64,000 nt of DNA, taken from positions 310,001 to 374,000 of the forward strand of contig NZ_FZNY01000001.1 of NCBI RefSeq assembly GCF_900188275.1, given 5' to 3'. Under the pieces are notes generated by a model. It ran no database searches. It was not told the origin of the DNA and saw only the letters and a list, made by a program, of their open reading frames with translations. This DNA is from Dokdonia pacifica (lineage in GTDB: Bacteria; Bacteroidota; Bacteroidia; Flavobacteriales; Flavobacteriaceae). Every line of letters starts with the position of its first letter. The first letter of the stretch is position 1. Made by a program: the position numbers and the translations under genes. Of the stretch, positions 28,401 through 35,773 are shown piece by piece.

Positions 28401-28732
28401 AAGGAGGTCGTTTTTCTTTTGTGCCTTTCGGCGAAAACTTACAAACGGCACCCATCATGGCATTGACCGTATATGATTTTGATGGAGATGGAAAAGAAGA
28501 AGTACTCGCTGCTGGAAATTACTTTGGTGTAAAACCTTTTCACGGAAGACTTGATTCTTTCTCTGGAGCGTTGCTTAAAAGTGATGGAAGTAGTACATTA
28601 GGTCATCGATTAGGATTGGACCTTTCTCAAAAATCAGTAAGGCATCTCAACCTCCTAACCCTAGATACAAAAACATACCTTTTGGTTACTTTTAATAATG
28701 ACAAAGCACATGTATACCAATTACAAAAATAA
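25481..28732 (+). CDS. FG-GAP/VCBS and ASPIC/UnbV repeat lipoprotein, copy 3
   Basis: The ATG at 25481 (MPVIRNIIFLSLLFILIGC) gives a proper lipoprotein signal; the longer frame from 25445 adds 12 residues inside copy 2. The gene overlaps the end of copy 2 by 14 bases, so translation is probably coupled. About 1083 residues repeat the same architecture: FG-GAP loops (DINGDHLPDIF, DFNQDGWPDIY), ASPIC/UnbV (AFGIGTKVFAYH ... VVWPDK) and more FG-GAP loops. An 18-bp palindrome at 26302-26319 is read as SFRESL. The three copies are diverged, not recent duplicates. Confidence 0.92.
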   Translation: MPVIRNIIFLSLLFILIGCKEKDTLFKNPSAADTGLTFVNTLTESDDFNIIDYLYFYNGGGLAIGDINGDHLPDIFISGNQVKNKLYLNKGNLQFEDISDKAGIAGNSTWNTGAVMGDVNGDGLLDIYVCAVVGINGFDGYNELYINNGDATFTESAAKYGLDLDTYSSNAAFLDYDLDGDLDIYILNHAVHTQESYGKASLRFKRNYETGDRLMRNDGNTFTDVSEEAGILGGINSYGLGIAIADFNQDGWPDIYVGNDFHEDDYYYLNTGEGSFRESLKDYFGHTSRFSMGNDVADINSDGWPDMISLDMLPENEKVLKSSEGDDNIQTQKLRIDRFGYHYQFTRNMLYVNQKGYDYQETALLSGIAATDWSWSALFADFDQDSSQDLFISNGIPKRPNDLDYIRFISSEQIQNKISNTKLIDQKALELMPKGNTHNYIFKGKGKLAFEDLSGTWTQKDTLVSGATALADLDNDGDLDIVTNTINSTPQVYQNTTDAAANYLKIRFEYPKANAFGIGTKVFAYHKGQLQYKELYTVRGFQASSEPILHFGFGTTATIDSLRVVWPDKTSQVLTDVTTNQTLTISPKGNTPFDYGTLQPVHKPLFKKVADNLGIDFTHTEDRYIDFNRQKLIPYQVSDRGPAVAIGDINGDQKDDIYFGSSKFMTSKIYLSDSTGFSEATYPEITKETITEDVVATLQDFNQDGRADLIIGTGGADFDNNAQPLKDLYYTAQDTTFVQQQLPESFQNASVLAVHDYDADGDLDVFVGNQAIANDFGRPSQSLLLRNNKGTFTIDTAISFDNIGMITDAVWSDFNADGTKDLILIGEWMAPQFYTNTNGTLQKVSMYEDALNGLWQTLQPFDMDADGDMDYILGNWGENSKFAASPEAPMYAYLDDFDDNGQSETIVATQKNGAYYPLLGLNELGSQMTHLFKKYTSYKDFGGQTVEEIMGKKAISESTKLTVHTLQSGYLKNEGGRFSFVPFGENLQTAPIMALTVYDFDGDGKEEVLAAGNYFGVKPFHGRLDSFSGALLKSDGSSTLGHRLGLDLSQKSVRHLNLLTLDTKTYLLVTFNNDKAHVYQLQK
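26302..26319. repeat. Dispersed palindrome, 18 bp
   Basis: AAGCTTTCGCGAAAGCTT inside FG-GAP lipoprotein copy 3, read as SFRESL. Confidence 0.9.
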
Positions 28733-28739
28733 ACGCAAC

Positions 28740-30101
28740 ATGAATACCCTATTATCCCGTTATTTTGGAGTACTCCTACTTGTTTTTCTCTTTACCGCTT
28801 GTGAAGAAAAACCAGTAGAACCTATCACCATTACTGCTGAAGATTTTCACACATCTGTCAATAATGTAACAGAAGTGATGATACATGATATATTCTCTCC
28901 ACCACAAGCGAGTAGAATTTATGCCTATCCTAATGTAGCGGCCTATGAAATCTTAGCTAGTAAAGCTTCAGACTACAACTCTTTAGCAACTCAACTCACC
29001 GATTTTGAAGCTATTCCAGAGCCAGCAACTACAGAACATTTAAATTATGAACTCGCTGCATTAGTAGCGCATATGGATTTAAGTAGACGTTTGGTGTTTT
29101 CTGAAGATATGATCACCCCCTATAGAGATAGTTTATATCAATTATGGAATACCAAAAACCCTACAGAATACACAACTTCAAAAACATATGGTCTTGCCGT
29201 AGCAGAGCATGTTGCTGCGTGGATGGATAAAGATATGTACAAAGAAACACGTACGATGCCTAAGTTTTCTGTCATTACCGACGACCCTTCTAGATGGCAA
29301 CCTACTCCACCTGCCTATGCAGATGGGATTGAACCACACTGGAACAAAATACGCCCATTTGTAATTGACTCGGCAGCACAATTTAAACCGGTACCACCTC
29401 CTGCATTCTCTATGGATAAATCTTCAGATTTTTACAAAGAATTAAAAGAAGTATATGACATTAGTGAAAGTATTACAAAACAAGGAGATGATGCAGAAGA
29501 GATTGCGATTGCACAATTTTGGGACTGTAATCCTTATGTATCTGTTACAAGAGGACACTTGATGTTTGCTACAAAAAAAATCACTCCTGGTGCACATTGG
29601 ATTGGAATTGCTAAAATTGCCTCTAGAAATGCAGGGCATGATGTAATGGAAACTATGTATACCTACACAAAAACATCTATTGCCATTGCCGATGCTTTTA
29701 TAAGCTGTTGGGATGAAAAATACCGTAGTAATTTAGTGCGTCCAGAAACCTTGATTAATGAACATTTTAATGATAACTGGCAACCTATCTTACAGACTCC
29801 TCCATTTCCAGAATATGTAAGTGGTCACTCCGTAGTTTCTGGCGCTGCTTCTGAAGCATTAACCAGTATTTTTGGTGATGGCTTTTCATTTGTAGATGAT
29901 ACAGAGTTACCGTATGGACTTCCTGTACGTAGCTTCTCTTCCTTTAGAGCTGCTGCTAGTGAAGCTGCTGTGAGTAGATTGTACGGAGGGATTCATTACC
30001 GTGCAGCTGTAGATAATGGTCTAGTACAAGGAAAAAACATTGGTAGATTTATCAATGCTTCTTTAAAAATGAAAATCAATAATAGTCAAGCTTCAAATTA
30101 A
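28740..30101 (+). CDS. Vanadium-haloperoxidase-like PAP2-superfamily lipoprotein
   Basis: I place the start at 28740 (MNTLLSRYFGVLLLVFLFTAC), seven bases after copy 3; the longer frame from 28698 lies within that gene. The 453-residue lipoprotein has the acid phosphatase/vanadium haloperoxidase fold signature: an RPET segment in place of the first vanadate-binding motif, FPEYVSGHSVVSGAA (catalytic His) and RLYGGIHYRAAVDNG (Arg and His). Members oxidise halides with peroxide or hydrolyse phosphate esters; the first Lys-containing motif is atypical, so activity is uncertain. Extracytoplasmic, anchored beside the FG-GAP lipoproteins. Confidence 0.85.
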   Translation: MNTLLSRYFGVLLLVFLFTACEEKPVEPITITAEDFHTSVNNVTEVMIHDIFSPPQASRIYAYPNVAAYEILASKASDYNSLATQLTDFEAIPEPATTEHLNYELAALVAHMDLSRRLVFSEDMITPYRDSLYQLWNTKNPTEYTTSKTYGLAVAEHVAAWMDKDMYKETRTMPKFSVITDDPSRWQPTPPAYADGIEPHWNKIRPFVIDSAAQFKPVPPPAFSMDKSSDFYKELKEVYDISESITKQGDDAEEIAIAQFWDCNPYVSVTRGHLMFATKKITPGAHWIGIAKIASRNAGHDVMETMYTYTKTSIAIADAFISCWDEKYRSNLVRPETLINEHFNDNWQPILQTPPFPEYVSGHSVVSGAASEALTSIFGDGFSFVDDTELPYGLPVRSFSSFRAAASEAAVSRLYGGIHYRAAVDNGLVQGKNIGRFINASLKMKINNSQASN

Positions 30102-30107
30102 TACCTT

Positions 30108-30998
30108 ATGAAAAAGATAGTACGTCTTCTACTCATCCTAGTCATTCTTGTAGCAGTCTGGTATCTATTTATAAAACCTTATGATTATGTAGTACGGTTT
30201 CCTGCCAAAACAACCGTAGGAACCATTAATCAATCTATAAAATCATGGTATGCAGGTATAGAAGGTACTAAGATTATAGATCAGTCTCAATTTGATGAGT
30301 TGAAACAACAATTTAATTTTGGAGATTCTATACATACCTATACCTGGAAAATAGAGGCTTTAACAGACTCGACATCACGGGTAAAAGTATATGTAAAAGA
30401 TAATGACCATAGCTTTGCTAATAAACTTGCAATTCCGTTTTCAAAAACAGCCATCGAAAAACGCTCTGAAGCTACTGTCAAAGAATTCTATGACATTCTC
30501 AACGCACATCTTAAAAGAACAAGAGTCACCATAAACGGAGAGGATACTACAAGAGCTACCTATGTAGCCTACACACCGCTTAAAGGTTTACAGGATGAAA
30601 AAGCAAAAGGAATGATGTATAATTATTCTTTATTGACTCAAATCATGCTGAAAGGAAAGGTAGAACTTAACGGAACTCCTTTTGTAGAAGTGACCCATTG
30701 GGATACCAAAACAGATAGCATTGCATACAATTTCTGTTTTCCTATTAAGAAAAACGATAGCTTACCTGAGCATCCTCAAATCAAGTACAAGCAGTACCAT
30801 TCACAAAAGGCCATAAAAGCTACTTATAACGGCAACTATATTACCTCAGATCGTGCTTGGTATGCATTACAAACCTATGCCAAGAGCCACAACATCCCAA
30901 TAGACCTTACCCCTATTGAAGTATTCTATAACAATCCTAATATGGGTGGTAACGAACTCCAGTGGAAGGCTGAGATTTTTATGCCTATTAAAGAGTAA
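30108..30998 (+). CDS. Membrane-anchored GyrI-like/SRPBCC-type protein
   Basis: The 296 residues begin with one membrane helix (about 5-22), then a periplasmic or surface region with RFPAKTTVGTINQSIKSWY (polyketide-cyclase-like, about 33-51) and a C-terminal part (YNGNYITSDRAWYALQTYAKSHNIPI ... EVFYNNP, split here) that resembles the effector-binding fold of AraC/GyrI-type proteins. These domains usually bind small molecules. The gene follows the haloperoxidase-like gene by six bases and precedes the pentapeptide gene by six, so it belongs to the same operon. Function not established. Confidence 0.65.
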   Translation: MKKIVRLLLILVILVAVWYLFIKPYDYVVRFPAKTTVGTINQSIKSWYAGIEGTKIIDQSQFDELKQQFNFGDSIHTYTWKIEALTDSTSRVKVYVKDNDHSFANKLAIPFSKTAIEKRSEATVKEFYDILNAHLKRTRVTINGEDTTRATYVAYTPLKGLQDEKAKGMMYNYSLLTQIMLKGKVELNGTPFVEVTHWDTKTDSIAYNFCFPIKKNDSLPEHPQIKYKQYHSQKAIKATYNGNYITSDRAWYALQTYAKSHNIPIDLTPIEVFYNNPNMGGNELQWKAEIFMPIKE

Positions 30999-31004
30999 AC
31001 AGAC

Positions 31005-31574
31005 ATGTCCAAGCTATTCCTAGATGAAACTTATAAAGGTATTGATTATACGCTTCAGGAATTTACTGTTGGAGAGTATGACCACTGTACTTTTACGGAT
31101 TGCCTATTTCCAGAACTCCATATCTCAAACACAAACTTTCTAGAATGCACATTTATAGACTGTAATTTTACCAATACCAAGTTTGGTGGGACTACACTTA
31201 ACAATGTCCTATTTAAAGGATGTAAAATGGTGGGAGTAGATCTAAGTGTATGTAATGACTTTATGCTTTCTATACAGGCAGAAAATTGCGTTTTAGATCT
31301 TGCTAATTGTTACCAATGCACCCTTTCAAACACACATTTCAAAGACTGTTCATTAAAAGAAGCAGATTTTACAGAGAGTAATTTATCACAAGCTGTTTTT
31401 ACTACTTGCGATCTTAAAGGGACCATTTTTGACACCACAAATCTTCAAAAAGCAGATTTTAGAACAGCCGTAAACTATACCATTGATCTTGACAAGAATC
31501 AAGTAAAAGGTGCTCGTTTCTCTAAAGACGGAGTAGAAGGGCTAGTTCATAAATATGGAATTAAAATTTCTTAG
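31005..31574 (+). CDS. Qnr/MfpA-like pentapeptide-repeat protein
   Basis: The 189-residue protein consists mostly of five-residue repeats with central Phe or Leu (CTFTD CLFPE ... TNFLE CTFID CNFTN), interrupted near residues 80-90, as in Qnr proteins. The C-terminal FDTTNLQKADFRTAVNY and short helix are Qnr-like. Such right-handed quadrilateral beta helices mimic DNA and protect gyrase from quinolones or microcins. It is the last gene of the long plus-strand run, six bases after the GyrI-like gene. A small double-glycine peptide gene starts 180 bases later. Whether it protects gyrase is not testable from sequence. Confidence 0.85.
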   Translation: MSKLFLDETYKGIDYTLQEFTVGEYDHCTFTDCLFPELHISNTNFLECTFIDCNFTNTKFGGTTLNNVLFKGCKMVGVDLSVCNDFMLSIQAENCVLDLANCYQCTLSNTHFKDCSLKEADFTESNLSQAVFTTCDLKGTIFDTTNLQKADFRTAVNYTIDLDKNQVKGARFSKDGVEGLVHKYGIKIS

Positions 31575-31696
31575 CCTTTTCTTTATATAATTTCCTAAAA
31601 ACTAATAAATTAACTTCATTTTTTCAAAAATGGTATTCTAACGTATTACTATTTACGTTGTATTTATCTAAAATTACGATAAATTCATAACTAATT

Positions 31697-31734
31697 GATA
31701 ATCAGATATTTTTATTAAATTAGAGCTGATTATT
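31697..31734. promoter_or_regulatory. Inverted repeat around promoter of small peptide gene
   Basis: GATAATCAG (31697-31705) and CTGATTAT (31726-31733) are inverted copies flanking TATTTTTA (31707-31714), a near match to the TAnnTTTG -7 element. The ATG is at 31754, so this is a plausible regulated promoter. Confidence 0.4.
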
Positions 31735-31753
31735 AATTTTAAAAAACAATGCT

Positions 31754-31945
31754 ATGATTAAAAACATTTCAAGTTTAGGCACAGCACTAAACACGACAGA
31801 ACAAAAATCTATTCAAGGAGGATTAACACCTTATGTAAGTAGTTGCGGTCCAACATCAGATGGTTTAGCTTGCTTAACAGGCTTCCCACATTGCCCTACA
31901 GGCTTTTGCTCAGGAGGTGTTTGCTCTCCTACTACAAATGGCTAA
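31754..31945 (+). CDS. Orphan double-glycine leader peptide, bacteriocin/RiPP-like
   Basis: The 63-residue peptide starts with a typical Bacteroidota leader, ...TTEQKSIQGG ending at Gly23, the site cut by C39-peptidase ABC exporters. The predicted mature part has 40 residues with five cysteines at 31, 40, 47, 52 and 57 and many Gly, Ser, Thr and Pro. It has its own promoter-like inverted repeat and a strong terminator at 31980-32002. No modification enzyme, exporter or obvious immunity gene lies beside it, although a Qnr-like protein is just upstream. Antimicrobial, signalling and structural roles are all possible. Confidence 0.7.
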   Translation: MIKNISSLGTALNTTEQKSIQGGLTPYVSSCGPTSDGLACLTGFPHCPTGFCSGGVCSPTTNG

Positions 31946-31979
31946 TTTAAAGCCTTATCATACAACAATTCGTTATACT

Positions 31980-32002
31980 AAACCCCAATGACATTGGGGT
32001 TT
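31980..32002 (+). terminator. Hairpin terminator after peptide gene
   Basis: AAACCCCAATG and CATTGGGGTTT form an 11-bp stem with a single-base loop, followed by ACTTTTTT. Confidence 0.8.
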
Positions 32003-32033
32003 ACTTTTTTGTGACGTTATTCTTATATGTTCT

Positions 32034-32073
32034 TACTCTTGACGGCACTCGTTGCAAATGAGTGCTAGTGGAG
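32034..32073. repeat. Island hairpin repeat, copy a
   Basis: CTCTTGACGGCACTCG-TTGCAAA-TGAGTGCTAGTGG. The CACTC and GAGTG arms pair. The copy lies just after the stop of the minus-strand LRR lipoprotein gene. Confidence 0.7.
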
Positions 32074-32097
32074 AACTTTAAAATACCTATCCTTTAT

Positions 32098-32592
32098 CTA
32101 ATTACAAGGATAAGTAGATTTTGATGCCTCTTCTTTAATAAGATATATTGCTGATTTTTCTGGCATTGAACAAAGCATACTTTCAGCCTGACTATTTGTT
32201 AAGCTATTATCTAAATAAATTATATACTCTAGATTCTTTAATTCGTGAAAATTGGAAGGTAATTCTTTAATTTCGGTATTGTCCAACCCTATTTTTTCTA
32301 GCTTCTTTAATTTGACAATATCACTAGAGATATTAGATATCTTATTATTTTCTAGCCATAGAAATCTCAAATTCTCTAACTCATATACAAAGACAGGGAT
32401 TTCAGTTAAATTATTATTTGAAATATTGAGAGATACAATCTCGTTAGATCGGTTTTCAAAATCAAACTTAGACATATTAATTTTTTCTTTACTAAAATCA
32501 AGTAATAATCCATATCCTTTTTCCACTAACAATTTTTCAGAATTACATGAAAACATTAAGAATAAAGAAGCTATAAATACATACTTTTTCAT
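32098..32592 (-). CDS. Leucine-rich-repeat lipoprotein
   Basis: The 164-residue lipoprotein has a signal ending LFLMFSC (Cys16) followed by about four 23-residue leucine-rich repeats, for example LRFLWLENNKISNISSDIVK and LEKIGLDNTEIKELPSNFHE. LRRs usually bind other proteins; partner unknown. It is a single minus-strand gene bounded by two opposite copies of the island hairpin repeat (32034-32073 and 32628-32706). Low GC and phenylalanine-rich content resemble accessory genes. Confidence 0.75.
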   Translation of the reverse strand: MKKYVFIASLFLMFSCNSEKLLVEKGYGLLLDFSKEKINMSKFDFENRSNEIVSLNISNNNLTEIPVFVYELENLRFLWLENNKISNISSDIVKLKKLEKIGLDNTEIKELPSNFHELKNLEYIIYLDNSLTNSQAESMLCSMPEKSAIYLIKEEASKSTYPCN

Positions 32593-32627
32593 ACTACAAC
32601 CTATTGAGGAGGTACTTCTATTGGAGC

Positions 32628-32706
32628 TCCTGCTAGCGCTCGTTTGTAACGAGTGCTTGCAAACACCATTGTCAGTTTGATACCTGTCGCGTCATAAATA
32701 TACTTT
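32628..32706. repeat. Island hairpin repeat, copy b (inverted, long form)
   Basis: GCTAGCGCTCGTTTGTAACG pairs internally with the AACGAGTGC that overlaps it, then a further block CAGTTTGATACCTGTCGCGT and an AT-rich end. The block recurs at 34253-34331. It is inverted relative to copy a and lies upstream of the LRR gene. Confidence 0.7.
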
Positions 32707-32722
32707 TTAAAAATGTTTTTTA

Positions 32723-32735
32723 CGCTTTCGCGAAA
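32723..32735. repeat. Dispersed palindrome CGCTTTCGCGAAA
   Basis: Intergenic copy truncated on its right side, located between the LRR gene and the next lipoprotein gene. Confidence 0.85.
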
Positions 32736-32807
32736 TCGATACAACAACTCCTTAACAAACAAAAAGCTGTACCTAAAATAGATACCGCCTTTATTCTTGT
32801 ATTCTTT

Positions 32808-32845
32808 ACTCTTGACGGTACTCGTTGCAAATGAGCGCTAGGGGT
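32808..32845. repeat. Island hairpin repeat, copy c
   Basis: TACTCTTGACGGTACTCG-TTGCAAA-TGAGCGCTAGGGG, same orientation as copy a, located just after the stop of the 32866-33228 gene. Confidence 0.7.
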
Positions 32846-32865
32846 TGTAAAAAGTATGATTTCTT

Positions 32866-33228
32866 TTAATTTGATTCATTATTATTAGGTACTATTTCCC
32901 ATTTAGGATTTAATAATAACCTTCTAGTACCAACTGCTTGTTGCACAGGGACACCTAAGACCGTGTCATTTTTATCAAATTTTAATTTCTCTACAATTAA
33001 AGTTCCTGTTACTTTTATCAATTTACCTCTTATTTCTTCATCCCAATATGGAATTTCATCTAGTTCATATACTTTTCCATCTTTAATAGAGGTAACAGCA
33101 GCCCTAGCCTTTTTATCTTTAGCTATACCAATAACAGTTACAATTTCTGGGTTCTGATGTTGAACAGCACAACTAAAAAGAATTAATACAAAAACTAAAG
33201 TAAAAGTGTATTTCATACATGTATTCAT
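32866..33228 (-). CDS. Small uncharacterised lipoprotein
   Basis: The 120-residue product begins with a lipoprotein signal (LFSCAV, Cys20 if started at 33228; Met5 at 33216 is an equally good start). The mature part, with VTVIGIAKDKKARAAVT and GKLIKVTGTLIVEK, looks like a small beta-barrel, perhaps OB-like. No known family is recognised. Single gene within the island, with repeat copies c and d on either side. Confidence 0.65.
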   Translation of the reverse strand: MNTCMKYTFTLVFVLILFSCAVQHQNPEIVTVIGIAKDKKARAAVTSIKDGKVYELDEIPYWDEEIRGKLIKVTGTLIVEKLKFDKNDTVLGVPVQQAVGTRRLLLNPKWEIVPNNNESN

Positions 33229-33254
33229 CTGTATATTATTTAATCAGGAGAGTT

Positions 33255-33279
33255 ATTACAAACGAGTGCTAGCGACGAC
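33255..33279. repeat. Island hairpin repeat, copy d (shortened)
   Basis: Only the right part ACAAACGAGTGCTAGCGACG is kept, near the stop of the NTF2-like gene. Confidence 0.5.
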
Positions 33280-33324
33280 ATTTATACTATAGCATTCTAT
33301 TTCAGCTATATTTTAAACAAAAAT

Positions 33325-33720
33325 TCAATTGGGTTTTCTTCCTAAATGCTCTGTCAATAATTTCCATTGAGCATCTTCTTTTATTATGACAGAAGTACCT
33401 ACCCCATTTCCAGAAGCAGATTTTCCATGTATAATACCCGTCCAACTAAATTCAAATACATAGACCGCATACATTGTATCCTTTAGTAACCATTGCACAT
33501 TTTCAACAACATATTTTTCATTCTTAATGAGGGAGAAATTTTTCTCAAATGCTTTTTGAACATTTTCTTTTCCTATATGTACCGTTCCATTAGAAAAGGT
33601 AACACTTACATTTTCAGCGACCAAAGGCGCAACGACTTTCCAATCTTGAGTACCTAAAGCCGTTTCATAGGATATAATAAATTCTTCTGGATTCATAATC
33701 TCTTTATGCATTACTAACAC
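33325..33720 (-). CDS. NTF2/SnoaL-like protein
   Basis: About 123-131 residues of the SnoaL/DUF4440 type: an N-terminal helix with EEFIISYETALGTQDWKVVA, VTFSNGTVHIGKENVQKAFE, and a C-terminal strand pattern ending WKLLTEHLGR. The fold is a small cone with a hydrophobic pocket that can hold small ligands or act as isomerase or hydrolase. The start may be at 33720 (MLVMHKEIMN), 33711 or 33696; the last is closest to family length. Cytoplasmic, single gene in the island. Confidence 0.7.
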   Translation of the reverse strand: MLVMHKEIMNPEEFIISYETALGTQDWKVVAPLVAENVSVTFSNGTVHIGKENVQKAFEKNFSLIKNEKYVVENVQWLLKDTMYAVYVFEFSWTGIIHGKSASGNGVGTSVIIKEDAQWKLLTEHLGRKPN

Positions 33721-33771
33721 GTTAGCGATGATTCATTTACAGTTTCAAATGTTAGAATCAATGTATATTTT

Positions 33772-33811
33772 CTCTTGACGGCACTCGTCACAAATGAGCG
33801 CTAGCGGAGGA
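33772..33811. repeat. Island hairpin repeat, copy e
   Basis: CTCTTGACGGCACTCGTCAC-AAATGAGCGCTAGCGG, same orientation as copy a, upstream of the NTF2-like gene and after the stop of the next minus-strand gene. Confidence 0.7.
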
Positions 33812-33857
33812 CAATTAATAATAAATTTCAAAAGCAACATTTTTACCCATTACCCAC

Positions 33858-34217
33858 CTACTGTTTTGTCAATTTTGATATATCCTCTTCAATAAGAGAA
33901 TTATTATCAACAATATAATTTATCAAATTAAAAATATAACTCGATTTTATAATTTCATTAATATACTCTTCTATTTCATCTCCATAATCATTTTCATTAT
34001 TAGAATATCTTACTCCAATAGCTGGATATTTACTAATATAATTTACCATAATTACATCTAAGGCAATAATGTTATACTTTCTTATAATCTCCGTTTCTCT
34101 TATAATTGATAATATCCCATTTAATAGTAAAATTTTAAATTCAACTCTAATAATACCTCCAAATAGTTTATCTAAAGATTCAGGCTCTAATATCTGATAA
34201 CCAATATCATTTTTCAT
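33858..34217 (-). CDS. Unknown 119-residue protein
   Basis: The product is soluble, rich in Ile, Asn, Tyr and Glu, predicted mostly helical, with no signal peptide and no motif I recognise. Segments include IIRVEFKILLLNG and EIEEYINEIIKSSY. It is bounded by repeat copy e downstream and inverted copy f upstream. Its AT-rich codon use fits an accessory gene. A small immunity-type protein would look like this, but there is no direct support. Confidence 0.5.
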   Translation of the reverse strand: MKNDIGYQILEPESLDKLFGGIIRVEFKILLLNGILSIIRETEIIRKYNIIALDVIMVNYISKYPAIGVRYSNNENDYGDEIEEYINEIIKSSYIFNLINYIVDNNSLIEEDISKLTKQ

Positions 34218-34252
34218 AATTTATTAATTAAAATCATTAAACACAGGAATAC

Positions 34253-34331
34253 CCCCGCTAGCGCTCGTTTGCAACGAGTGCTTACAAACACTATTGTGAG
34301 TTTGATGCCTGTCGCATCATACATATACTTT
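34253..34331. repeat. Island hairpin repeat, copy f (inverted, long form)
   Basis: GCGCTCGTT-TGC-AACGAGTGC is a 9-bp hairpin, followed by the block TGAGTTTGATGCCTGTCGCA shared with copy b. It is inverted relative to copies a, c, e, g and i. Confidence 0.75.
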
Positions 34332-34346
34332 TTTCTTGATCTCCTT

Positions 34347-34463
34347 TTACGCTTTCACGAAAGTGAAGTTTATACTGAGCTAGTCGAAGTACGAAATCGA
34401 GCTAGCGAAACCTGTCTGCCGACAGACAGGTTTACAACCTAAAGGGAGAGCGTAGCGTTAAAA
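34347..34463. repeat. Composite palindrome-ended repeat with internal hairpin
   Basis: The element starts TACGCTTTCACGAAAGTG, includes GAGCTAGTCGAAGT, and then a long hairpin AAACCTGTCTG-CCGA-CAGACAGGTTT (34408-34433). It ends GGGAGAGCGTAGCGTTAAAA. It matches parts of 56119-56240 and 63188-63362. Confidence 0.6.
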
Positions 34464-34490
34464 CACATACCGCTACTACCTAACATACAA

Positions 34491-34519
34491 AAAGCTGCAC
34501 CCAAAATAGATACAGCTTT
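34491..34519 (-). terminator. Terminator hairpin after EreA-like gene
   Basis: AAAGCTG (34491-34497) and CAGCTTT (34513-34519) form a stem; on the minus strand it is followed by TTTTTGT. It lies downstream of the minus-strand gene at 34580-35773. Confidence 0.5.
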
Positions 34520-34534
34520 CAATTTTATATGTTC

Positions 34535-34573
34535 TCACTCGTAACGACACTCGTCACAGACGAGCGCTAGCGG
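34535..34573. repeat. Island hairpin repeat, copy g
   Basis: CTCACTCGTAACGACACTCG-TCACAGACGAGCGCTAGCGG; CTCGTC and GACGAG pair. It lies seven bases from the stop of the EreA-like gene. Confidence 0.65.
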
Positions 34574-34579
34574 CATTAG

Positions 34580-35773
34580 CTACTTCTTTTCAACAACAGC
34601 AGCCGTCACTTCTGGTATTATAATGACATAATCATATCCTTTAAGAATTCTTTTAATCATTGTGCTTTTAATCGTTAATTCTCCTCGTAAATAGGCTTTC
34701 CATATCGGTCTAGTATCAAAACAATGCCATTGATCTCCTTTTACAGCATTAAAAAATAGAGAGATGGGTTGTAGCATACCCTTTTCATAAGATACGTTCT
34801 GAGGTGGAAATCCTTTAAAAGGAGCTCCTGAAGTTCCTGTCATTCCTACAATCATGATATGTAAAGAGGTATCAAAATGACTGTCTGAAATATTATTTAC
34901 CAAATTACCTATATCATATATACGTAATAAACTTTCTCCTTTGGGCGCATGAACGGCCCCATATTTAAAAAGATTTTTCTTGCCTCTAACACCCCAATCG
35001 TCATAACGATTCATGAGTTGGTGTTTCATGACATCAATTCTAAATGAATGGTCATCCGTATTAAAAATCTTGACTGTTGTATAAAAAGCTGCTATGCATT
35101 TTTTTTCTTTTTCAGATAAATCTAAGCTAGAAAGTGCTTCTAAGTCGTTTAGGAATTCTTTGGTTTCAATGTAAAAATCTTTCGATGTGTCCTCTAAAAA
35201 TGCATCATAATACTTTGCAGATTTTGTTACTATCCGATTAAAAATAACCTTTGCTGTTTCATTTTTGGTCTCTGAAGCCAACTCACTAAAAATTAACCGA
35301 TCTCCAATTTTTATGATTTGATCTGTCCCAATAAAAGAAGTACCTGCTTTTGCTAATTGTTTTAAAAGTTCATATTCTGGTTTGGACGCATAAAAAGAAA
35401 AGTTTTCTCCATATGTTTTATAGTATGCTTCCAGACCGGATGCGTTAAGATTCTTTATTTTATCTTCTAAAATAGCTGCCGAAAATGGATCAATCTCAAA
35501 AATAAAATTGTCAAAAAAATGATGTGTTGCTATTTGCGAAGTGAAATAAGGAATCTCCTTCGTAAAATGAGATTCTCCTATCAACACATTACCCGATTTT
35601 TCTATCTCCTTAAGAAGTGTCGTCCATCCTTTCCCTTGAAATATAGAATCTTGTATACTAAATGTCTCCACATGTTGAGTCAGCTGTTTTATAAGAAGGC
35701 TATCTTGCGCTTGTACTGTGGAGAATGAACATAATGCGACAACGTAAATAATAATTGTTTTAGACATATTCAA
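34580..35773 (-). CDS. Secreted EreA/ChaN-like protein, copy 1
   Basis: The 397-residue protein has a signal peptide ending near residue 22 (VQAQ) and an early GESHF motif at 66-70 followed by FIFEIDPFSA; it also has a FIGTDQ segment near 147. The GExH motif and following acidic strand fit the EreA/ChaN/TIKI superfamily, whose members include macrolide esterases and haem-binding or protease-like proteins. It resembles a second copy at 52908-54116 (GEQHG, CIETD, WGIDQ). No residue pattern fixes an esterase function; a secreted role is likely. It is the largest minus-strand gene of the repeat-bounded island. Confidence 0.65.
   Translation of the reverse strand: MNMSKTIIIYVVALCSFSTVQAQDSLLIKQLTQHVETFSIQDSIFQGKGWTTLLKEIEKSGNVLIGESHFTKEIPYFTSQIATHHFFDNFIFEIDPFSAAILEDKIKNLNASGLEAYYKTYGENFSFYASKPEYELLKQLAKAGTSFIGTDQIIKIGDRLIFSELASETKNETAKVIFNRIVTKSAKYYDAFLEDTSKDFYIETKEFLNDLEALSSLDLSEKEKKCIAAFYTTVKIFNTDDHSFRIDVMKHQLMNRYDDWGVRGKKNLFKYGAVHAPKGESLLRIYDIGNLVNNISDSHFDTSLHIMIVGMTGTSGAPFKGFPPQNVSYEKGMLQPISLFFNAVKGDQWHCFDTRPIWKAYLRGELTIKSTMIKRILKGYDYVIIIPEVTAAVVEKK

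Larger units (their letters stand above)
34218..34579. other. Repeat-filled gap in accessory island
   Basis: This 362-base gap has no gene. It contains inverted repeat copy f, a composite element with a CTGTCTG/CAGACAG hairpin, a terminator hairpin and repeat copy g. Confidence 0.7.

Noticed and set aside
32252-32680. 142-residue plus-strand frame
   Set aside because: It is antisense to the LRR lipoprotein gene and runs into repeat copy b; no family features.
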